Source: Cyanidiococcus yangmingshanensis
Taxonomy: Eukaryota; Rhodophyta; Bangiophyceae; Cyanidiales; Cyanidiaceae
Reading direction: 5' to 3'
DNA length: 64,000 nucleotides
Assembly: GCA_013995675.1 (NCBI GenBank)
Contig: VWRR01000010.1
Span: forward strand, 372,001-436,000
Shown: positions 42,593 through 50,228 of the stretch, in pieces
Numbering within the stretch: position 1 is the first letter of the stretch
How the letters are laid out: the number at the start of each line of letters is the position of its first letter
The notes under the pieces: generated by a model
The model's database searches: none
What the model saw: only the letters and a program-made list of their open reading frames with translations
Told to the model about the DNA's origin: nothing
Made by a program: the position numbers and the translations under genes

Positions 42593-43605
42593 CGATCGAA
42601 GGCCACGGAATGATGCGTCGCGATCCCGTCGAGAGTCGCCTGTGCGGCGGCGGCGACACTAGCATCGACAGACAGCCGCCAGATCACCCCTCCGGGACGA
42701 TAGCCCATGGGCATGGGTGTGCGGGGTGCATCCACTCGGACCTTGATACGCTCAGAGCTGGGTATGGCCGATGCGGCCACGGCGAGATTGACGATAGCGC
42801 CGCTGAGACGGGAACCAGCATGCGCAACAACGGCGTTCCCGCACGTCTGCGACGTCTCGGAGCGAATCGAGCGAGCGCCGCAGACGTTTGATGGCGATCC
42901 GGTTATGGAACGGCCATCCGATTCCGGTCGCCTGCGCGTGTCGTTCTCAGGCCTGAACAGGGTTGAGCGATCCGGATGCCCTGTGGGACGTGGCTCCGTT
43001 CAGTCCGATCTGTCCGATCAGTCCGCGAGCCCATAGAACAATTGGCGCTTCCAGCCAACTGCTCGTTACCTAGAGATGCCACTGCTTCTTCGGGGTCGCT
43101 CTGGCCATTGCAGCGCACCAACGCGTCTGACTCGATGAACATGCCTCTGGCCGAGAGTGAGGAGGGTATTGCGGTCCTCGATCTTCACATGCATCAAAAG
43201 TGGACAAAACAGTAACCATGGTCACATCGTTGCCGACGCGCACAGATGCAAGCGTCTCGACGGCGCTCGCATTTGGTGCCCGCCGGCATCGAATCATGGC
43301 AGCGGTTCCGTTCACGGAGTGCTCGGCAAGCGGCCGCCGAAACCGCACTGGCGCCGGAGATGACCGCAGATCAGGGGCTCGCCGGACGTCGCCGTCGCAG
43401 AGAAACGGTCATTCATCGGAAGCGTCCGCGTCCCTGAGCTCCGTGCCGTTTCCATCATCATCATCATCGTCGTCGTCGTCGTCGTCGTCATCGCCGCCTT
43501 CGCGAGAAGATAGAATATACAAACAATAACGTACTTTCACCAGATCGAGACGAGCTTTCGTGTGTTGTATTCAACCACGTTTTCGTTGTACTGTACGAAG
43601 ACATA
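42593..43605. other. Divergent intergenic region with triplet microsatellite
   Basis: About 1 kb between the divergent dienelactone hydrolase and DUF1825 genes. It contains a short GTCCGATC-type imperfect repeat near 43000-43025 and the triplet tract listed separately. I see no gene. Confidence 0.4.
43453..43492. repeat. (ATC)n(GTC)n triplet microsatellite
   Basis: A run of ATC triplets passes directly into a run of GTC triplets, about 115 bp upstream of the DUF1825 gene start. Confidence 0.9.
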
Positions 43606-44250
43606 ATGTCAGGAAAAGTGGCCTGGTTGAGTTGTCCAGGGGTGTTCAGTTCGGCTCACTCGCCCAAAGGCTTTATTGAAAGAAGAACGTGGGGTTCACC
43701 GAGTGTCGGAGTGGCTCGCCAGCCAGCTCGGGGTGGGCGCGCCTTCACCCAACCATCGCCGCTACACACTACCGCACAGTACCGCTCTCCACGCCCGCGA
43801 GGCCGTCGCGATGACGACACTCACAGCGGTGGTGGTGCTCGCGGTGGCCACCGCGACGGTGACAGCAACTCCGTCGGGAGGGGCAGTGACCCGCTCGCTG
43901 GCGGTCGCGATGACAGTGCTAGCAATGGTGGGATCTTCGGCTCACCGGTGGTCCTCGAGGAAGGGAACCGGCTAATGCGGGATCACGCTGAGTTATTGCG
44001 GCTCGGACAAAAGTACAAACTCTTCGATCGGGAAGGGAAACTGGCCTATATCGCGCAGATGGAGTCGGTTTTCGACCGGTGGAAAGTGTTCCTGAAGCGT
44101 TTCGAGCTGAGCGCCGACTTTCAAGCGCAACTTTATCTGAAGCAATTGGATGCATGGCTCTCGCAATTCGGGATGCGACGTGAAGACTTGCTTCGCAACC
44201 TGGAAGTATCCCTTGATATGATGCGACAAGAAGCTGAACGTGAGTTATAG
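43606..44250 (+). CDS. DUF1825 family protein, nucleus-encoded, plastid-targeted
   Basis: Residues about 109-214 match the small cyanobacterial DUF1825 family, found in cyanobacteria and photosynthetic eukaryotes and of unknown function. The match runs IFGSPVVLEEGNRLMRDHAE, LGQKYKLFDREGKLAYIAQM, ESVFDRWKVFLKRFELS, then KQLDAWLSQFGM. The cyanobacterial proteins are about 105 residues long. The extra 108 residues here are a likely plastid transit peptide (Ser/Gly/Arg-rich, few acids) plus a low-complexity Gly/Asp/Arg/Ser linker (residues about 66-107). It is therefore a cyanobacterium-derived gene relocated to the nucleus. The ATG at 43606 is the first in frame. It ends 17 bp before a small convergent minus-strand frame. 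Confidence 0.9.
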   Translation: MSGKVAWLSCPGVFSSAHSPKGFIERRTWGSPSVGVARQPARGGRAFTQPSPLHTTAQYRSPRPRGRRDDDTHSGGGARGGHRDGDSNSVGRGSDPLAGGRDDSASNGGIFGSPVVLEEGNRLMRDHAELLRLGQKYKLFDREGKLAYIAQMESVFDRWKVFLKRFELSADFQAQLYLKQLDAWLSQFGMRREDLLRNLEVSLDMMRQEAEREL

Positions 44251-44267
44251 CAACTTCGACAGCGAAC

Positions 44268-44510
44268 CTATCTGGGACGAGACGAAGCGTCATCGTTTCG
44301 GCTCGACGATCCAACGACGAGCGCCGGCGGATGCGCGAGCACCGCACAACCGTGCGCAACTTGCACCAGCGAGGTATGCATCTCGACAAGAACCTCCAAG
44401 TTGCGGCGGAGGCGCTTTGCGTTCTCAGCAGAGGTGTGTATCTCTTGACGAAGCTCCTCTGTGAGTTTTCTCCTGGTCTGCCGATACGTTTCGCTCGGTC
44501 CGTCGCGCAT
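44268..44510 (-). CDS. Possible small coiled-coil protein
   Basis: An 80-codon ATG frame tail-to-tail with the DUF1825 gene (17 bp between stops). Residues about 8-55 read as a good amphipathic coil (TYRQTRRKLTEELRQEIHTS, then AKRLRRNLEVLVEMHTSLVQ). A short hydrophobic patch and a Ser/Arg tail follow. The size and single coil recall small kinetochore or vesicle-tethering subunits, but I recognise no family. Plus-strand frames over the same bases are of poorer composition. It could be chance. Confidence 0.4.
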   Translation of the reverse strand: MRDGPSETYRQTRRKLTEELRQEIHTSAENAKRLRRNLEVLVEMHTSLVQVAHGCAVLAHPPALVVGSSSRNDDASSRPR

Positions 44511-44752
44511 CGCGTTTGCTAACGGGACGACGTTTAGGGTTCACGCGTCTGACACAGTTTCACGCTCAGACTGTCGCACAGCCTAGGTTTGTTGGAAGCC
44601 AAAGACGCCACCTGCCGCTGCTTGAGCCCCGTTTTTAGGTCCAGCACGGCGGTCGCGCCACAGAAGTTTTGAAAGCTCTCCTCTGCTGAACCTCGCGATC
44701 AGCGTGCAGGGCGCTGCTAGCGTTCTGTCCACAACTAAGCACTCGTGAAGGT
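44511..44752. other. Short intergenic region
   Basis: These 242 bp separate the small coiled-coil frame and the candidate two-exon gene, and I see no motif in them. Confidence 0.35.
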
Positions 44753-45691
44753 ATGGAACAACCGGATCTCAATGAAATCTATTCAAGAAGACTGTCGATG
44801 TGTTATCACGATCAGGTAAGATACAGCCCGTGCCTTTCGGAAGACGAACGCGACGAAGCGTTCTCCAACTGATGATTTTCGAAAAACCTTCAGCAACGGT
44901 CATGCGGGAATGCTATGGGCGCGGGCCGATCGCCATCAAACGCCGCGGCGCGATCGGCCGGTCGTGTCTGGCGCGCTGCTCTCTCGCTGCGCGCACCAGA
45001 TGCGCAAGTCCCAAAATCATGATGCTACCTATTGTTGTTGTTGAACGCTCTCTTGGATGTAGACTCGAATGCATGATCGGCGATATTCACCCCCGTCATT
45101 GTAGTGAAACTTTTCAAATTGTTCTTGTGGGTTGGATCGCACAAGCGATACGAGTTTTGGATAGAGTCCGAAACGAGAGGCTCGAATGCGCGTTTCTCGT
45201 ACGCGCTCTTTATATAGCGAACGCGAACGAATGTGGATTAAAAACCGAGACTGTAACGGCGATTCAGGGGTCCGTCGATGGGACCGGATTTCTCGTCGAG
45301 GCCTCTGTTTTGTAACAAACAATAATAGATTCTGAGGTTGAACGGCAGCGCTTATGCCGATCAGCGATCATGCTCACACGAACTTGACCTACCGCTAAAA
45401 TCAATAGATGATGCTGAGTTGAGGAGTCTGTTTCACGGGCGCTACGATCACATTACGCGGGCTTGTTGCTCTCTCCGTTGGGCTCGCGATCGCATCGCCA
45501 ATCCTTTCCTGCCCGCAGATGATCCTCATAGGGTTGGGCTGGCTCCCGGCTATGAGCCCTACATCCGGCTGACCGGCTCCGTTGGTGCCGCTGGACCCGA
45601 GGCCTTTCGGCTGCGTTTTCACAATGCGAAAGGGATACCACTGGAACCGCCTTCTGAAGCGCCCTTCATCGATCTGAAGGCGCTCCCATAA
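44753..45691 (+). CDS. Candidate two-exon gene of unknown function
   Basis: Exon 1 would be 44753-44815 (ATG, 21 codons: MEQPDLNEIYSRRLSMCYHD and Q), ending at a GTAAGA donor. Exon 2 would be 45329-45691, after an acceptor ending AATAATAG with a TGTAAC branch-like string 15 nt earlier. Splicing keeps the frame and gives about 141 residues. Exon 2 alone is a 117-codon frame with protein-like composition (DDAELRSLFHGRYDHITRAC, ANPFLPADDPHRVGLAPGYE, EAFRLRFHNAKGIPLEPP) but no in-frame ATG. A missing start upstream is the reason to invoke an exon. Introns are rare in cyanidiophytes. The joining is inference, and an alternative in-frame acceptor lies at 45364. Function is unknown. Confidence 0.4.
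44924..44959. other. Perfect 10-bp inverted repeat (hairpin), followed by a second hairpin
   Basis: GGCCGATCGC at 44924-44933 is perfectly complementary to GCGATCGGCC at 44950-44959, with a 16-nt loop. A second GC-rich inverted repeat lies about 44967-45001 (TCTGGCGCGC against GCGCGCACCAGA, one bulge). Both fall inside the proposed intron of the candidate two-exon gene. Confidence 0.7.
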
Positions 45692-45924
45692 CCATGCCCG
45701 TCCCTATGGATGCCGATGGCTCTCGTTCCAGAGCCGCCTCGGTATTGCGGCCTCGACATCACTGGCATGGAGGGTCGCTCGTCCAGTGGTTTTGCTCCCG
45801 GTGAACGCGGTCTACATCGCAGCGTCCAAGCCGCGTGACCGGCTGCGCATACATAAATGCACGCTCCATAGGCGGTGTCTCACGTCGTTGTAACTGGCGT
45901 CGACGCGGAAGGTTTTCTGCGAAG

Positions 45925-46269
45925 ATGGTTTCCTGTTTCCTACCACTTTTCGAAACGACTCCTCTGAGAAAAAATAGGAATGGACTGAGCAGTCGACGAC
46001 CGAAACTGCAGTCTCCTGGCTTGAATGGGACGGTGATGGTTGGAGGAGAACCTCCGAAAACTGCGCCGGAGGCTTACTGCAAGACTTGTGGCGGCTCGGG
46101 GCGTCTTCAGGGCGGCCTTGCAGCCTGGCCGGGGTTCCGTTGGTGGCCCATCAAGGCGTACCGGCCGTGTCCCGCGTGCGACGCTGGACGCTTGCGTTAT
46201 CAACGTCAGGGTCAGTCGCTTCAAGACTTTGTCGGTAGGGGAAACCGACCACCAGAGAGAGATTCGTGA
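45925..46269 (+). CDS. DnaJ-type zinc-finger protein without J domain, likely plastid
   Basis: A 114-residue protein. The first 55 or so residues (MVSCFLPLFETTPLRKNRNG, then Ser/Arg/Lys-rich) look like an organelle transit peptide. The mature part has one pair of DnaJ-like cysteine motifs, CKTCGGSGRLQGGLAAW and RPCPACDAGRLRYQRQGQSL (CxxCxGxG and CxxCxxG), which would bind one zinc ion. Small J-less zinc-finger proteins of this kind assist protein folding and assembly in plant plastids. The frame extends upstream to a GTG at 45835; the ATG at 45925 is preferred. A second protein of the same class lies 2.5 kb away on the other strand. Confidence 0.75.
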   Translation: MVSCFLPLFETTPLRKNRNGLSSRRPKLQSPGLNGTVMVGGEPPKTAPEAYCKTCGGSGRLQGGLAAWPGFRWWPIKAYRPCPACDAGRLRYQRQGQSLQDFVGRGNRPPERDS

Positions 46270-46426
46270 ACAGTTCAGTGCGTTTACGTGATCAACGTAT
46301 GATAACGGATACAGAGACTTTCTTGGTCGCAAAAGAAAAGTTATCATCGATAGAGTCTGAGGTTCAGCGGTTCCTTGGATGATCCGAGGCCAGCACCTAG
46401 ATGTTGTTCCGGCGATGGACCAACGT

Positions 46427-46837
46427 TCACGACTCATCGCGCAAGGCGCGCGTGATCTCCTCATCGAGACCAGAGTCATTGGGTTCATGGAGCGCCTTTA
46501 AGATTGCGTTATCGAGTTCACGATCACCCTCATCCACATGATCCCTGCACGAGCTTTCGCGGGGATCCGACGCTCCGCTGCGCTGTTCTGCTGTTTCGTC
46601 TGAACCCGCCCATTGGAAGCCATGAAAACTGCCTCGTTGCTCGCCACGCGCTCGATTCTCTGCCTGCACAAAAGGGCGGATGTCCTGCGGTCGAGACGCT
46701 CTCGCCAAAACCCGCTGGATGCTTTGCCACTCACCACAAACTTTACAGCGGAACTTGCCGTCCTGGCGCGCTTTTTGAACCTGGATCAGCTCGCAAGCGC
46801 TGCACTGTAAGGCGATGAAGCCAGATGCTCGTGACAT
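46427..46837 (-). CDS. MRNIP-like protein (MRN complex-interacting)
   Basis: Residues about 6-45 match the MRNIP N-terminal zinc domain: FIALQCSACELIQVQKARQD followed by GKFRCKVCGEWQSIQRVLAR. Two CxxC pairs (CSAC and CKVC) bind zinc, and the Q-V-x-K spacing and the GE-QS after the second pair are typical. In animals MRNIP binds MRE11-RAD50-NBS1 and condensates at DNA breaks. The rest is acidic and probably disordered (DHVDEGDRELDNAILKALHE), ending with an amphipathic EEITRALRDES. Starting at the ATG at 46837 gives 136 residues; the frame also runs upstream to an ATG at 46912. Only the zinc domain is assignable, so the role in DNA repair is inference. Confidence 0.8.
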   Translation of the reverse strand: MSRASGFIALQCSACELIQVQKARQDGKFRCKVCGEWQSIQRVLARASRPQDIRPFVQAENRARGEQRGSFHGFQWAGSDETAEQRSGASDPRESSCRDHVDEGDRELDNAILKALHEPNDSGLDEEITRALRDES

Positions 46838-47021
46838 ATCTCCAGGAGACGAGTCCGGGAACGTGCGAGCAATACAGGTCGCGTTGTGGTACGGGTAGTA
46901 GCGGCGCGCCACTCGAATCAGCGTTCTAGAAACGTCTCAGCCCGGTCTGCCAGGGCTCTGGGAGCGAAACAGTTGTTTGCAGAGACTGTTAAGACCTTCC
47001 TGACATAGAACAGCCCCGGCA

Positions 47022-47398
47022 GTGGTTAGCCAAGAAGAACGGGATTTCAAACCGGCGAGAAGGGGCAGGTTGACGCGACTTGTTGCTGCACCAAGCGAGC
47101 GCGCCGCGGCAAGTCGGTGCGACCCGCTTCGGTGCCGCGTCGCTCACCGTCGTGAGGAGGCTGCGTATCTCGACCGCCATGTGGCTCCGGTAGAAGATTT
47201 CATTGAAACTGTTTGGACCATCTTGAAATTGGAAGACTTTGGGGTGTACACAAGAGCATGGTCGGGTGGCGTCTCGAGTTTGACTCACGGAGAGGCCGTT
47301 ACCGCCCTACAGGATGCAAGTGACAGACCGCCTGTACAAAGCAGCGTTGGCAGCTATTTTTCCAGAGCTTTCTCGTTTTGTCTTCTTTGATCAAAATT
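47022..47398 (+). CDS. Weak candidate for a small gene, possible frame break
   Basis: A frame from a GTG at 47022 contains VEDFIETVWTILKLEDFGVY and ends out of frame with a protein-like tail, VTDRLYKAALAAIFPELSRF followed by VFFDQN and a stop at 47396-47398. Removing one base of the GG near 47313 would join them into about 125 residues. No family is recognised. I include it because the tail has much better composition than chance and the same homopolymer shift recurs across the window. Confidence 0.22.
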
Positions 47399-47554
47399 GA
47401 AAACGTTGTTCTTGGTGAGCGTGCCAAAAAACGGTGATAGTAGAGGCGCGTGCCTTGGCGGGTGGTAAACTCCGCGACCACTTCGTGCTCCGAGGCCCAG
47501 TTCGGGAGCGGCACAGGCACACGGCCTGAATTGGTTCAGAATTGAACATGGTGA

Positions 47555-47993
47555 CTATTCATGGGGGCGTAATAGCTTTATTTCTGACCAAAAGCGAATC
47601 GTTCCCTTTTGCACCCAGGGACCACTTGGTTCGACTCCAGAACCAGAAGGGTTACATCCAATGCTCAAGCACCTGGTCTCATTGGGCCGTAGAGAACTTG
47701 GTTGTCCCAGGTTTTCCATTTCCCCGGAGGACAGCACATCTCGTTCCAAAGCTGTGCGCCGTCGTTAGGATCCACAAGTTCCAAACGGTATTCGTAGAGC
47801 TGTATGAACCCTGCCGACCGAATCGAGTCGCATCTGGGACTGCCGGGATGCACTTTTGTACGCAACAAAGGTAGTAGATGGACAGCTTGCTCTGGGCTGG
47901 TGCGAGCCTTAATTCCAACAAACAACCTTGTTATGGTCGCTGAAGTGAGGTCAGCACGCTGTCGCTAGAGTAAATATGCGTTCGAATCGTCAT
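47555..47993 (-). CDS. Weak candidate for a small gene, possible frame breaks
   Basis: Minus-strand pieces MTIRTHIYSSDSVLTS (ATG 47993), then LFVGIKARTSPEQAVHLLPL to WNEMCCPPGKWKTWDNQVLY, and a third piece ending WVQKGTIRFWSEIKLLRPHE are in consecutive frames. Two added bases (near 47950 and 47690) would make a 147-residue protein. It would be tail-to-tail with the plus-strand candidate at 47022. Composition is protein-like, but I recognise no family and the number of shifts needed makes this doubtful. A decayed gene is the alternative. Confidence 0.22.
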
Positions 47994-48744
47994 GAAACAA
48001 TCGAATGCATGACTGTCTCTAGGATGCCGTTTCAGAAGAGTCCCAGCTGGTTGCGTCTATGGGCTGCGCCCCATCGGTGATGATACCCAAAACCTCTCAC
48101 GATGGATGATGTCTCGACACCGAACGGGCTCGTCTCTGGGCCTTGGAGAAGCGAAACGCCGGAGCAAGTATTATCACAAGCGTTGTTAGTCTCTTTCTTT
48201 TGCGTGTCCGACTCGTGTAGGAGCATAAATATCTACGGACGGGAGCTCTGCTCGCCTGGAGCGCCCTAGTGTATCGTGAGCGAGGGGCGTAAGCACTGCC
48301 TCTGAATCGGACAAGCGTATCCAGTCGCCGCTGGGACGATCGCTCACCGTTTTCTTATCGGGCCAGAGCGAGCTGCATCCAGTCTCGACTTTGGCAAAAG
48401 ACCCTTTACGATGGTTTCAGTTCCCGTAAGCTGATGACGTCTAGACCGCGAAGGGGTTGAAGCGTCGGCTCCGTTGCGCCCGCTTGTTTCGCTCCTAACC
48501 CACTCAACGTCTGCGCGGTATCGGCTTTGAGCACGATCTGGCTGGTGCCGTCGTTGACATGCTCGGCCGACTCCATTGTTTCGATCTTGAGGATTCGCGC
48601 AGGCCCAGAGCAGGTCGTCTCACGCGTCAAGATTGCTGACCGGAAATGTTCGTCATTACCTGTCAGTTAGGGCATCGTGGTTAAACCTGTGCGACTTGTC
48701 GCCTCTAGCAGGTGCATCAGAACCCGTTTCTCCCTCATTCGAAG

Positions 48745-49518
48745 TTATTCATGGGTTATGTTTTCAGAACCGCCTCGTCGCATTTCTGCTTCCGCGATCT
48801 CCATGAGGGCCTTTTTCCATGGGAGATCCCGTTCGAGGGTTATCGGTCGCCGCTCGCGTGTCTCTGGATCGAAAATCCACATGGGTCGTTTTCCAGAGCC
48901 GTCGCAACGTCGACAACAATGCTTCCCTTCGCCGTAGCAGACCGCGCAAAGCTCACGGTCGCGCTCGGGGAACTCGTCAGGCTCGGGTCCGACGACCACG
49001 TAGCCAGCCCCATCGCAGTGCATGCAACGAATGTGGCCCTCTCCTAAACACACCACGCACGGATTGTCGGGGCGCATATTGATGTACCAGGAGGGATGCA
49101 CAACTGAGGCGTCAAAAGGTCGCGTCGGACTGGAGGGCACCGGCCCCCCGTATCGTGAGGCTTCGCCCGATCGATCGTTCGCCGCACCAGCATTCGAGTC
49201 CGTCTCTTGTCCCGAACTCGAGAAGCCCGTCTGACTGCAAAGCAAATTGATAGACCGGTTCCTGCATCGTGCAGTGCAAGGGCCCCGTTTTCTCAAGGCA
49301 GAGGCAAACTTTCTGTCTGAAGGGTCTCTTCTGGAGACACTCTGGCACGCCACTGGCAACGAACCCGGGAACAGAAACCCAAGTTTCCAAACGTCCACCA
49401 GTGCTGACTCTAGGCGTGCACCCCTAGGCAATTTTAGAGGCCTATCTAGTTCCATTAATCCAAAATCAGACAGAGGCGTGCTCTCGACTCTGCCTGGCCT
49501 TGGAACGGTAACGTGCAT
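48745..49518 (-). CDS. DnaJ-type zinc-finger protein without J domain (BSD2-like), likely plastid
   Basis: A 257-residue protein whose residues about 155-220 carry four cysteine motifs of the DnaJ zinc-finger type: CVVCLGEGHIRCMHCDGAGY and, after an acidic spacer, CAVCYGEGKHCCRRCDGSGK. That gives two zinc sites in the arrangement seen in BSD2 and related plastid chaperones, which help Rubisco or photosystem assembly. There is no J domain. The first 60-100 residues are Arg/Ser/Leu-rich with few acids, consistent with a transit peptide. The ATG at 49518 is the first in frame. Client protein unknown. Confidence 0.85.
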   Translation of the reverse strand: MHVTVPRPGRVESTPLSDFGLMELDRPLKLPRGARLESALVDVWKLGFLFPGSLPVACQSVSRRDPSDRKFASALRKRGPCTARCRNRSINLLCSQTGFSSSGQETDSNAGAANDRSGEASRYGGPVPSSPTRPFDASVVHPSWYINMRPDNPCVVCLGEGHIRCMHCDGAGYVVVGPEPDEFPERDRELCAVCYGEGKHCCRRCDGSGKRPMWIFDPETRERRPITLERDLPWKKALMEIAEAEMRRGGSENITHE

Positions 49519-49686
49519 TCACGTTGTCTCCCGACCGACGACCTAGTTTCGCACTGTTGGATGCGGCGCTGGCGGCGGCACGCCGTGAATCGCCACTGCG
49601 TGGGGTCGTCGCCGCAGCCTGCAGCGAGAGGATGATCCCGCCTCCATAGGCATCCCCGCGCGGACTGCTGTGGCATGATCATTATG

Positions 49687-49808
49687 AACCATCGCTACCG
49701 TGATCATCACGATCATAGGAGTGATCGCTTTCATGCTCATCATTATGAACCATCGCTACCGTGATCATCACGATCATAGGAGTGATCGCTTTCATGCTCA
49801 TCATTATT
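49687..49808. repeat. 61-bp perfect tandem duplication
   Basis: A 61-bp segment at 49687-49747 is repeated immediately at 49748-49808, identical except at the last base. Each copy carries TGATCATCACGATCATAGG and GTGATCGC, so each has several overlapping GATC palindromes that can pair with one another. It lies about 420 bp upstream of AspRS. Confidence 0.95.
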
Positions 49809-49838
49809 GTTGTTGTTGTTGTCGTCGTCGTCGTCGTC
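49807..49838. repeat. (TTG)n(TCG)n triplet microsatellite
   Basis: TTG triplets pass directly into TCG triplets, abutting the right end of the 61-bp duplication. Confidence 0.9.
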
Positions 49839-50228
49839 CCTGGCATGGCTGTCTCGCGAGGCGTATCACCGTCATCGGCGATCGTGCCGTTGATAAAGCG
49901 AGCGATTCGAGTGGAGCGTTTCTCTCGAGCTACAGCGTAGTTTTCAACAGCGTCAGTGTACTACTTGACGTCTAAGAGCTAGAAACTACGAATTGGACTT
50001 GGTCGAACTTGGCTGCACTCAAGGAGCTGTGAGAGGAAGCAACGGGCTGACGTTGCAGACACTGGCAGATCAAGTGACGCGTCCAACGCTGGAACGAGGT
50101 GCAGAAAGCCTGGCACCCACCGTTTGAACGTGGCTCAAGAGGCGAAATTGAACTCGTCGAGAACGGACAAGTTTGATCTCGCAAAGCGCTGAAAACATTT
50201 GGCTTTTCGTTCGACTGCTCTTGCAAAT

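Larger units (their letters stand above)
46838..48744. other. Gene-poor stretch with two weak small-gene candidates
   Basis: About 1.9 kb between the MRNIP-like gene and the BSD2-like gene. Apart from the two low-confidence candidates listed separately (47022-47398 and 47555-47993) I see nothing supported from 47994 to 48744. Confidence 0.4.
49519..50228. other. Divergent intergenic region with duplication and microsatellite
   Basis: About 710 bp between the divergent BSD2-like and AspRS genes. It holds the 61-bp tandem duplication and triplet tract listed separately and presumably both promoters. Confidence 0.5.

Noticed and set aside
47620-47650. A GGTTCGACTCC string resembling a tRNA T-loop
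   Set aside because: The T stem pairs poorly, no D-loop or anticodon stem can be built upstream, and the acceptor stem has only partial pairing.
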